Below, piece after piece: positions 35,906-45,800 of a stretch of 58,214 nt of DNA. The translations under genes were made by a program, and so were the position numbers. Source of the DNA: Gnetum montanum (lineage: Eukaryota > Streptophyta > Gnetopsida > Gnetales > Gnetaceae); assembly GCA_015680685.1 (NCBI GenBank), contig MNCI01008582.1, positions 619,190 to 677,403 on the forward strand, written 5' to 3'. The notes under the pieces were generated by a model. The model was not told the origin of the DNA. It saw only the letters and a program-made list of their open reading frames with translations, and did not search any database. Numbering within the stretch: the stretch's first letter is position 1; each line of letters opens with the position of its first letter.

Positions 35906-36109
35906 GAACGTTGGAAAGGTAAGACAATTTCTTAGTTTAGTAGGTTTTTCTAGACAGTTCATCAAAAATTTTAGTGGTATTTCATGATCCATGTTTGTTT
36001 TGTTGAAGAAAAATAAAGATTTCATGTGTCTAATGAAACCCAAGGGATCTTTGACTTGTTGAAAGCATGAATTATTGATGAACTTGTGCTTGTACTTCCA
36101 AATTTTCAA

Positions 36110-36475
36110 AAGCTTTTTAAAATGAAGGTGGATGTAAGTGGACTTGCCATTATTGGGGTACTTTCACAAGAAGATAGACTTGTTGCTTTCTTTTTAGAAA
36201 ATTTTAATGAGTCAAGACAAAAATATAGTATATATGATAAGGATTTCTATGCTATTCTTTAAGAAATCAAGCATTACAGGTATTATTTATTACCCAAGAA
36301 GTATACTTGGATGATAGACCATAAAGCACTTTAATTTCTAAGCTCACAAAATATGTTGAGTTCAAAGCACATGAAGTGGGTTGCATAGTTACCGGAGTTT
36401 AATTTTGTGTTGAAGCATAAAAGTGGAAAAAGCCAAGATGGTAACTAATGCATTATCTAAGGTGCATGTGGTTAA
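36110..36475 (+). pseudogene. Gypsy element 2 RNase H
   Basis: Translation gives KVDVSGLAIIGVLSQEDRLV, QKYSIYDKDFYAIL, HYRYYLLPKKYTWMIDHKAL and LKHKSGKSQ. These match chromovirus RNase H blocks (V-x-D-A-S-x-x-x-I-G-x-V-L-S-Q, Y-x-K-E-x-Y-A, H-Y-L-x-x-K, D-H-x-A-L, KHKSGKSN). Several single-base stops interrupt it. Confidence 0.85.
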
Positions 36476-36559
36476 TTTTAGCATAGCCCTTATGGAAGGT
36501 ATGAGTGATTTTTCTTCTTTATATGAGCATGATGATGAGTTTTGGTAGGTTTTAAGGAG

Positions 36560-37720
36560 TCTCAAGAAGCCATTGATGAGTATGATAGACTAGTGGAGGG
36601 ACTATCATATTCAAGATGACATGTTATTTAAAAATGGAAAGGTATGTATTCCTAATGGTGATTTTCGGTAAAAAAAAATTTGGTTTGAAAAGCATTGTAG
36701 TGGTATGATAGGTCACATGAATAGGAATAAAACATTGGAAATTATGATAGACACTATTTTTGGCCTAGTATGGTAACTAAGTTTCAAAATTTGTGAAGGA
36801 GTGTTTGACTTGTTAGAAGTTCAAAGGAGGTAAAGGAGTGGATGCTCATTATATGTCTTTATCAATTCCTAAGAATCCATGAGAGAGTGTGTTTATGGAT
36901 TTTGTGAGAAGTACTTCAAAAACTAAATGTGAGAATGCTACAATTTTAGTTATTATTGACAAGTTTTCCAATATGGCACACTTCATTCCATGTAAGAAGG
37001 TGAGTGATGGTTCTCATATTGCAAATTTATTTTTCCAGCATGTTATGAAGTTGCATGGAATTCCTTTGAATATTATTAGTGAGAGAGACTCCAAATTCAC
37101 AAATCATTTTTAGAGATCTCTTTGGAAAATTTTATGGATAAAGTTAAATTTTTCTAGTGCATATCATCCATAATCTAATGACCAAATAGAAGTGGTAAAT
37201 AAATCCTTGCTAAACATATTGAGATGTTTGTGTGATGGATACTTAAATAGGTGGAAAAATTTGTTGTATTATGCTAAGTTTTCATACTATAATGCTTTTC
37301 ATGATGCTATTGGGAAATGCCCATTTGAGGTGAAATATGAATTTGTCCAAAGATGGTTGACACTTTGAAGAGCTTTGATGGGGAAGGTCAACTTAGCGAT
37401 GATTTTGTATAAGAGATGAGGGATCTCCATGCACAAGTTAAATCAAATCTCTAGAAGATGGCTTAAGAGAGAGTCCTTAAGAGGAATGAGGGCAAATTGA
37501 AGTCAAATTTAGTTGTTGACGATTTGGCTTAGGTGCACTTGAAGAATAAGTAATTGAGCAGTGTATACTTCTTCAAAGTAAAAGCTAAGAAGATGGGGCT
37601 TTTCAAAATAAATGCTAAGATCAATGATAATGCTTTTGAGATTGAATTATGAAGCGATGTTAGTATGTCTTTTGTGTTTAATGTTTTAGATCTTGTGTAC
37701 TATCATGGACTAGTTGATGA
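36560..37720 (+). pseudogene. Gypsy element 2 integrase
   Basis: The zinc-finger part is near 36690-36830 in shifting frames (MIGHMNRNKTLEIM, then C-x2-C-like remnants). The core at 36889-37113 reads MDFVRS...ATILVIIDKFSNMAHFIPCKKV, LHGIPLNIISERDSKFTNHF, then QIEVVNKSLLNIL, so candidate catalytic D, D and E are all present. Near 37600-37680 INAKINDNAFEIEL and FVFNVLDL match the C-terminal region of plant chromovirus integrases. Stops break the frame. A chromodomain was not recognised. Confidence 0.85.
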
Positions 37721-37968
37721 AAAGACCATATAGGATAACATTGATGACTTGAAGGGGATAACTGACTAGTCCAACCTTCAATGAAAAGCAAGGTAATCAT
37801 ACTTAAATGGAAGAAAGCTTCTAACACTCAAGGATTCAAGAGGCATGAATAATTGATCCATTGGGAGGATTGGTTTGTAGAGGATGCTATATGGGTCCAT
37901 GAGATAAAAATTCATGAGCGGGGTATCACTTCAACCCCTTCTTTCTTGTTCACATGAGTTCACTTTTA

Positions 37969-37986
37969 TAAGGGTGGAAGAGCTAG
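37969..37986 (+). other. Polypurine tract of gypsy element 2
   Basis: TAAGGGTGGAAGAGCTAG runs directly into the TGTAGGGACA start of the 3' LTR. Confidence 0.65.
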
Positions 37987-38919
37987 TGTAGGGACATTGA
38001 TTCCAATCCATCTGTTCTTCTCTATGTGTGTGTTTTGCAAATTCTAAGATCCATGGAGAGGTCTTTGAGGACAAGAAGACATCTTGGTCATGAACTAAGT
38101 CTTCTTAGAAGATGTCTTGGAGTTGATAGGAGATGTCATAGTCTAAGAAGAGACATCTTGAGCAGAGTGAAGATGTCTCAAGGGAGATGTCTTCCCACTA
38201 ATGAAGATGTATTAGGTAGGACATCTTCCTAGGAGAAGATGTCTTATTGAGGAAGGAGACGTCTTGTATGATGAGAAAATTTCTTAAGATCAGAGACAAC
38301 CTGTATGACCAAGAACTTCTAAAATTGGTCATTCCAATTTTGGAAACAATGGTAAAAGGAATGAAAGGATTGGAAATAATGGAGGATCTTCAAGTAGAGC
38401 TTGAGGAAAGTTTCCTAGGGTTTTTCTTATCTTGTTTTCTAATAAATATGGATTGTTTCATGCTTGAAATGATAGAGAGTTTTGAGAGGGAGATTTCTTA
38501 GTGAGTGCTCTTGATTTAATGAGAGCTTGGGCAAGGTGTGGAAGAGAACATTAAGTGAGTGCATATAGGTTGTAGCTCTAAGGTTAATTTTGTTGTGTGT
38601 TGGCCTATATGTTCCTAGTCTTGCTTATGTATTGAGATCTCATTCCTAGGTTGTGGGAGAATTGCTTTGTTGATTATGTCTTGCATTGAGAATAACCATT
38701 GTGTGGTTATAGTACCTCATACTTTGCAACATCATTTGAGTGTTTTTAGAGGTTTTGGATGTTTATGAATTTTTGAAACCTTGTTGTAGTCCTCTAATTG
38801 AATCATTAGAGATAGCTAGTTTTCCTTTTTTTTTTTTAGAAAATTAATTGTCATTTCATAATACATGGATTTAGTATTTGAAAGTGATTAATTATTGGAG
38901 TGAACCTACTCTAACTTCA
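37987..38919 (+). mobile_element. 3' LTR of gypsy element 2
   Basis: Begins TGTAGGGACATTG and ends near CTCTAACTTCA. It is collinear with 34259-35209, including the array and the AGAGATAGCTAGTTTTC block near the end. It adjoins a LINE fragment at about 38925 without a recognisable target duplication. Confidence 0.85.
38077..38264. promoter_or_regulatory. AGACGTCT palindrome array 4
   Basis: Ten sites centred near 38080.5, 38113.5, 38134.5, 38154.5, 38174.5, 38188.5, 38208.5, 38222.5, 38240.5 and 38260.5. Spacings are 33, 21, 20, 20, 14, 20, 14, 18, 20. AGACGTCT is intact at 38257-38264. From the third site on, the spacing series follows that of the 5' LTR. Confidence 0.8.
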
Positions 38920-38924
38920 AAAGT

Positions 38925-39770
38925 TCCTTATAAGATTATTACAAAAAATTTATTTTATTGATAACAAATTCAATAATGCCTAGAAAATGCACTTATCATT
39001 GCACTTTTGAATGACGAAAACATATTTGGAGAGCTCATACATTTCTAAAAATTTGTATTTTTTATGGTGCATTATTCATCAATGTCTTGTTATCATCATT
39101 TATCTTAAACATATGAAAAATGTTTCTCCTCAATATCCTCTTTGTAGATGTGAAAACTCATTTTCTCATGTTTTTTTTTGAGTGTTTTGTTGCATAGCAT
39201 CCTTGTAAATGGACATCTATAATTGATAACAACTTTAAATGAAGCATCAATGCAACCATTCTTAGTGATCAACCTTCTTTGTCTAGTTCATTTCTTTGTG
39301 TTTATAATTATCTTCAAGCACCTCTTCTCTGCTCTATTTGGAAGCTTTGATGTACAATTATTTTCCATTAGTAAGAGCATAACTATGATATCTCTTCAGG
39401 TATCAAATACCAAATAATCAAAGATGTCATTTTTTAGTTACAACTTCAAGTAAAAAAAGCTTCGTGTGAAAGTTGAATAGTTAATTTATTTTCTATGGTA
39501 TTAATTTGTTTTTATTTTGGAGGCTGAAGGTTGGGAAGATTTCAATCTTTGTTGTTATTTGTTCTTTATCTTTGATTGATGTATTGTTTTTTTAGAGAGA
39601 GTTTTCTTTTTCTTTACATGAAATCCTTTAGTAAGAAGTGAAAACCTGTGAGGGTGTTTATAAATAAGGGCAAGGCTTGATCATTTTCCTATCTCGGAGT
39701 AGAGATTTTTCAAGATTAGTTATAAGGATGAAAACCTGAAAAGACATCCCAAAATTGTTGGAATTTTTCT
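38925..39770 (+). mobile_element. L1-type LINE 3' fragment, copy 3
   Basis: Aligns with 3976-4770: AAATTCAATAATGCCTAGAA then AATGCA, CATTTTCTCATGTTTTTTTT and AAGGGCAAGGCTTGATC all have counterparts there. It carries the same zf-RVT remnant. The fragment is cut on the left by gypsy element 2 and on the right by LTR copy H. Confidence 0.7.
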
Positions 39771-39775
39771 ATATG

Positions 39776-40547
39776 TGATGAGTGGTGAGGTACCCCTACA
39801 CTCAACCATAAGAATACAAACATTACACGCGCGATTCGGTCAAACTCCGCAAACGGACTAGTTGTGGCATCTAGACAGTTAGCCTTAGGTCGCAGTTCGC
39901 TGTCTTCCCACCTGGACTAGTATTATCTTTGTCACGTATAGTTTAGTCCAGAGTGAGGTGTATGATGTGGTTTCTAATCTAATGCTACTCCTGAAGGAAA
40001 TGGAAAGTAATATTAACTAAGCTAGGAGAGAAGGGTGAGAAAATCTAAACTAGCTTAAGTGCGATGAGAATCCGTTCCTTGATTATCTGTACACACCTTG
40101 GACTTCGTGCACGACTACCAATGGGATTACCAAGCATAGATCCTAGGTACGCTACTGGGTTACCAAGTAGTCACACTTAAGTGCTCGTAATCAAGTCGTA
40201 CTCATTCCGTGTTTTAACATGAGTTTAAGGGTGAGAGGGATTAACTAGGAAAGCAGTAAATAATAATTAATTAAATGATTAATCTAAGTGAATGCTGCAA
40301 TGATGAAGTCATCTCAATCTTTATTGTCGATCATGTGTGTGTCCAAGTACGTCACACTCGAATAAAGGATGCCGTACAATTACATTCACCACACTGTGGG
40401 CATACATGGAGAGGAAAAGGGTTGAGAGAAAGAAATGAAAACACTACAAACTAAGAAATGAAAACACTACAAACTAACTGACTTCTTACTACTGATCTAA
40501 TGATTTCTAACTCATCTGTCTACCTCTTATTTAAATGTGGCTCATCA
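39776..40547 (-). mobile_element. LTR-alpha copy H, solo LTR lacking the palindrome array
   Basis: Starts TGATGAGTGGTGAGG and ends GTGGCTCATCA. Flanks ATATG (39771-39775) and ATAGG (40548-40552) match in four of five bases, so a decayed target duplication is likely. It is shorter (772 bp): after the TATA-like CTTATTTAAATG only about 15 bp remain before the end, so the array present in A, B, C and F has been lost. Confidence 0.85.
40431..40476. repeat. Perfect 23-bp tandem duplication
   Basis: AGAAATGAAAACACTACAAA plus CTA occurs twice in a row (40431-40453, 40454-40476) within LTR copy H. Other copies of the LTR do not show it. Confidence 0.9.
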
Positions 40548-40548
40548 A

Positions 40549-40870
40549 TAGGTATACCCCAATATTTATAGAAGTTTATAGCTTAATGCTAGTGAGTAGA
40601 ATCGAACCTATAACCTGGGGTTACTATGCCAAGACCCGTGCCACTAAGCTAACACTTCATTATTAGGGTTTCTCTTTAGGGGGTGTGTTGGAACTTGAAA
40701 TAAGTGAAACATAGGTACAACCCAAGGTTTATAGAAGTTTATAACTAAGTGCTACCTAGTAAAATCAAACATTTGACCTTTGATTACTAGGCCAAGACTT
40801 GTACTACTAGGCTAACACCTCATTGTTAGTGGGGTTTTTCTTTAGAGTGTCTTTACAATGATCTAGTGTT
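40549..40870 (-). mobile_element. Tandem pair of tRNA-derived SINE-like units
   Basis: Two related units repeat with a period of 163 bp. On the minus strand, unit 1 has TTAGCTTAGTGG (40652-40641), a good RNA polymerase III A box, and GGTTCGATTC (40608-40599), a near-perfect B box, about 30 bp apart as in tRNAs. Unit 2 has decayed versions: TTAGCCTAGTAG (40815-40804) and TGTTTGATTT (40771-40762). Both continue with the same non-tRNA body, ending in AAACTTCTATAAA. SINE origin is inferred; no LINE-like tail was matched. Confidence 0.75.
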
Positions 40871-40974
40871 TTTTGATCTTTTTTTAAATTATTCTTTTTT
40901 TTTGGGTCCCCATCCCCATCCCTCCTTTCATTGCCCCATTCTATCCCACCCATTGCCCAATTATTGTAAGTTCT

Positions 40975-41375
40975 TATACTGCCATTTAAAGGGAAAATTT
41001 TATATGATAATAAACAAGCCTATTATTTTATATGGTGTTGAATGTTGGATGGTAGAAAAGCGACACAAATGCAAAGATTATAGGAAGGTATGGAGTAGAT
41101 TCTATTTCAGCTAAGCTATTTAGATCATTTGTGCATGTGCAAGGAACATTAGATAATCAACCTACTAAAAAAGATTGCTACATTACTATTTTAGGAAAGC
41201 CATTGAAAGGAAGGTCAAAAAAAGATATGGGAAAAAATAATTAAAGATGATTGAAAGAAATTGCAAATAGATAATGATCTTGATCTTCATAGAAGCAAAT
41301 GATGAAAGATAATTCATGAAGCATATTACATTTTACTAAGACAAGGCTAGGATGATGATGATAATGATTTAGGGA
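40975..41375 (+). mobile_element. RTE-type LINE, 3' end
   Basis: Frame-shifted translation gives PIILYGVECWMVEKRH, then CACARNI, then KGRSKK-x-WEKIIKDD and LHRSK, then an ending near LLRQG-stop. These match the C-terminal region of many RTE-like RT ORFs (LLYGSECW, GRPKKTW). The element ends AAGGCTAGGATGATGATGAT followed by AATGAT (to about 41370), a short-repeat tail instead of poly(A). The same terminal motif is found at 44.42-44.45 kb on the minus strand. Confidence 0.75.
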
Positions 41376-42340
41376 TTTCATAGTTGAAGTGCAATTGATA
41401 ACTTTAGTCAATGAGAGATGACTTATGTGAATGAATGAACTTATAAGAAAGGTGGATGACGGTTGAATGAGTTTTAATAAAACTAACAAAATTTAAATCT
41501 AATTATTGAAATAAAAAATTGAAATGTTGAAATAATTAAACTAGAACTCACTCATAATGTGCATGGTTAAGCTCACCACAATTTTGCATTACCTGAAAAT
41601 AGAAAGCAATAGAGAACATCATTAATGTGAGAATTTGACACACTTTTACATGTTTTAGGGCATTTTAAATAGGAAACTACGAGCAAAAATTAAAATTATA
41701 TTGTTTTCAAAAATGATTGAACCTATGGGAGCATGTCAACTTTAGTAGTTATTATTTATTAGTCTATCTAATACATCCATTAATTACAAACATGTTGAGG
41801 ATTCAAACTAGGTGAATGTACTTAATAAAATAGTAGGCTTCAATTTCAAGACTAGATTATGTGTAATTATTATTTCATGATGTGTTAGGTGAAGTATGTG
41901 TACGAGAGATCTTGTTTACCAAAAGCCTTTTTGCTTGGAAAATGCAGATAAGAATGAACAATCTTTTTTAAATCTTGCTTGCAATTGGTAATGTTCATAG
42001 AATCATGGGAAACATTGTTACCTAAGGAAAATTCATATTTTTAGAAGTTCATATTTTAAAAACTATACGTGTTAAGAGTATATATAATCAAATAATATAA
42101 GTTTGACAAATATAGGGTAGACATTTTTCCCTTATTAGTATGGCATAGAAATTCACAACCTATGCAAGACAGAAGCCTCTTTATTTGATAAAATACTTGA
42201 AAATGTCAATTGCGAAGAAAAATGGAGAACTGAAGTCTCTATATTGAAAAACAGTCTACGCTAAAAAGACGTTAAACTGCTGAAAAGTTAGGGTAGTACA
42301 TTACACTCAAAATAAATTTGTGTTAATTAGAAACGAGCCT
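41376..42340. other. Upstream spacer of the ABC gene
   Basis: AT-rich, with no recognised repeat or long frame. It is the only interspersed-repeat-poor stretch near the gene and may hold distal promoter elements. Confidence 0.4.
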
Positions 42341-42347
42341 TATAAAT
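42341..42347 (+). promoter_or_regulatory. Candidate TATA box of the ABC gene
   Basis: TATAAAT lies 349 bp before the start codon. A TGACGT (bZIP-type) motif is at about 42546. Both are common by chance; the transcription start cannot be placed from sequence. Confidence 0.3.
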
Positions 42348-42695
42348 AACTTCCTATGAAACACAATCTTATGCAATTATATTTTACGTCGTCTGTGTTT
42401 TTAACTGACCATGCTGGCGGACAAGGGGCAATGGAGCTTTCGGCAAAACATAAAGGCTAATCTCTCACTGTCTGTCGTCATAAACGCTGCCGTGGGGGAT
42501 GGCATGACATTCTCACCAACCACACCAACAACATAGCGGTGAATGTGACGTTGTTACTTATATGTCAAAATTCAGACAGTAGATCAGATCGGATTGGATC
42601 ACAGTGCGGCAGCACAGAGGAGGAGAGGAGGAGTGTGCGGATTAGTTGCAGGCGGAAGCCGAAGCTCCCAATTTAAATTTAAATTTGAAATTGAA

Positions 42696-42879
42696 ATGGA
42701 GCAAGGGCAGGAGAGGAGTAGTAGTGGTAGAGCAGCAACGGTAGAAGTAAAGGGATTAAGCTTCACGTACCCTGGCATAGATGGCAAGCCTCCGCGTGGC
42801 GCCAAGCCTCTCATCACCGATTTGTCACTCACTTTGAGAGCCGGCGACCGTTGCCTGCTCATCGGCGCTAATGGAGCCG
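42696..42879 (+). CDS. ABCI-like gene, exon 1 coding part
   Basis: Codes for residues 1-61 plus one base of the next codon. It ends ...GCTAATGGAGCCG before GTTGCT, so intron 1 (131 bp) splits the Walker A motif between Ala and Gly of GANGAGKT. GC-rich compared with its surroundings. Confidence 0.92.
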
Positions 42880-45800
42880 GTTGCTACACTACGCTACGTT
42901 ACATTACATCCTCAAATGCAAATGCAAATAATTAAAATCAGATCATTTCATATGTATCGGTCATGCTTTGTGATTTCAAGTCATAGTGCGAATTGGATTG
43001 GATTGTGCAGGCAAGACAACGGTTCTGCGAATTCTGGCAGGGAAGCATATGGTGGAGCCTCATATGGTGCGTGTTCTTGGAAGATCTGCCTTTCACGATA
43101 CTTCTTTGCTTGCCTCCGCTGAACTTTGCTATCTCGGAGGAGAGGTACGTCTCTCTCTCTCTCTCTCTGTTGATTCTCTGTCTCTTTTTGTTTTTTATTT
43201 TTCATGTTTTTCTGTCTATATATTAGAGATGGCTTCTATGCATATCGAGTACACTTGATGCGGCACGGCATGTTGTCGTCGTCGTTTTCGATTTTGTCCT
43301 TGGAACTGTTTTACGGTAGGCCATGCCTCGTTTTAAATTTTATTTGACGTGATAGCATTTGATTTAGACATGGCGTCAGTGATGCTTCAACAGAGTGCTT
43401 TGGCCTTTGCTGTTCATAGACTGGGTGTAAAGGTAGCGACGATGATTGCAGAGCCTGGTCTGCCGACTATGTCATATTGATCTCAGCCCATATATTTATA
43501 GAGCAAAACCAGAAAAGTGCTACCCTAACGTTTCGGCAAGCAAAAAAAAAAACGGTTCTAAACTACCAATGATATCTCAACCACCCAGAGTATTACGAAA
43601 TATTTCATTTTAAAGTTTGTTCATATATACTTTCTGTGATTCCTTGAATCATGGAATTAATTGCTGTACTTATGATTTTTTTCCACTTCTATTTACCCCA
43701 AATAAGTTGCAAGTTCAAGCTATGATTTTTTTTCCAAATTATGTTGAGACACCTCAATGCTCTATTATGATAATGAGAGTATATGTGGCACTATGCAAGC
43801 AGACATGGTGGAATGAATTCTCAGTTCTCCATTATGATAATGAGGTTAAATGTGACGATATATAAGGAGGCATGGATGAAATGGATTTAGATTGACCTCT
43901 CATCATTTAACTTGGTATCAAAGCATAACTTAGATTCTTTTTTTCTCACACCTGCCTCTATGCTTCGTTTCTCTTCCCCAATTTGTCTACTTTTTTTTGT
44001 TTTCTTTCTCTCTTCTAAAACCATGGCTGCAGCACCCATCAATCATCTCTCTCTAACAATGCATCAACAATAAATTTGCAAAATTTCATGTCCAACATCA
44101 ATGATCCTTACCATCTTCATCATTCTGACAATTCAAGGCAGGTATTGGTTTCCAATTCTCTAATGATGACAATTATCCATCCGAACAAAATGCAGGCAGT
44201 ATTACTTGGAGTGTTAAGAACAAGCTTGACTTTTTTGATAGATCTGTTCAACACCATTCCATCTTCACACAATCATGCAGCTTGTGCTTGTTGCAATCAT
44301 ATTGTCCTTTCATGGCTGCTCAAGTCGGTTGATTGAAGTATTTATGACAGTATTATCGACAGTTGAGAGTGTTAGTTGCTGTACAGATCAATTTCCATGA
44401 ATAACAATTTCAAAGCAATGATCCTTCATCATGATCATCATCCTAGCCTTTTCCTGAAATTTGGTTAGGTACATGAGTTCTCTTTTACCATTTGCCACTA
44501 TTGAAACTGAAACTGAAATATTTTTGATTATGTTTGGAGACCCTTAGGATCTATTGGATAGAAGAAATATACATAGTATGTGCAGTAAACACTTCATCAA
44601 TAAAGTTACCAAGTTTCCATAGTGCTATATCAAACAACTCAATTAAACTACTAGCTATAATTTGCCATTTGTGGTGACTTTGCACAAGAACATGACATTT
44701 TAGGAATATGTGATGCTCGTCTTCAATTGCTCTTTGATTGCATAAATGATAGCTTCTGTCTTCTCTTAGAATTTGGACCTATTTTCCTTTTTCAATTCTA
44801 AAATAATGGGAGCTCAATCTTGCTCGACTGATTTGACAATGTAGATGATAGGATATAGGAGCAGATAAATTAACTAATTTTTTTATTGATGCCTCCTCTA
44901 ATGTTGTATAGGTAGAATTGTTTTTTTCCTGTTGGGTTACTCCAGATGTGCAAAAGTGCCTTGTTTCTGATACTCTTATGGAGCTGCCTTATACTGCAAT
45001 GTAAAATATCCATCCATCTCAATGTTTCATTTTTTGAGCCAAATGATTTCCTCGTAGAACCAGCCTTTTTGTTGTTTAGCAGCTAAGACTTCATTTGAAA
45101 ATTTAGTTGTTGTTCTACACGAGAGACTATGAACATATCTTTAAATTGACAAAGAGCTTCTATATCTGCTTCAAGAAGCAACAAATCATATTGTACCTAC
45201 CTTTTAACTTGAAAGTCTTCTTAAAAAAATGCTTATGTACTTCTTCTATTTCTTCCAATATTTGCTAGCAAGTCTAAGATCCCACACTACACACCCATAC
45301 AAAAGAGTTGGTTGCATAATAGAACAAAATAATTGTTTTTAGTTTTCCAAGGCTAAGATGGTTTCGTTTGGACATTTGCATTTTAAATCAAATAAGGCTC
45401 TCAATCCACTTGCAATCCTTTGTTTGGACAACCTTTCCCAATTGTAATTGTGAGCAAGATCTAGACCAAGGTATCTATAAGCTAGTGTCATATTTATTGG
45501 GTCACTTTCTAATAGTGAAAGAGAAATCATTATTCCTAGTGCCATATACCATAATTTTGGTTTTTTGCACATTAACTTTCATTTTTGAATGCTGGCAAAA
45601 ATCATCCAAAACAGTAAGCATTTGTTACTGGCTTTCCTTAGAGTTGGAGACAAGAGTTACATCATCAACATACAACAAAAGGTTGACAACAGGATCATTA
45701 ATTTTTATAGAGTATCTATTTGGAATTTTTTGCATCCAGTCCTTGAGTTCATCAATAAAAATACCAAAAAGAGTAAGTGAAAGAGGACAACCTTGTTTTA

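Noticed and set aside
40590-40660. Functional tRNA gene
   Set aside because: A and B boxes fit, but the region does not form an acceptor stem or anticodon arm and is repeated with a non-tRNA body, so it is read as SINE-like.
42599-42862. Minus-strand 87-codon frame opposite exon 1
   Set aside because: Shadow of the GC-rich exon 1 of the ABC gene; no independent support.
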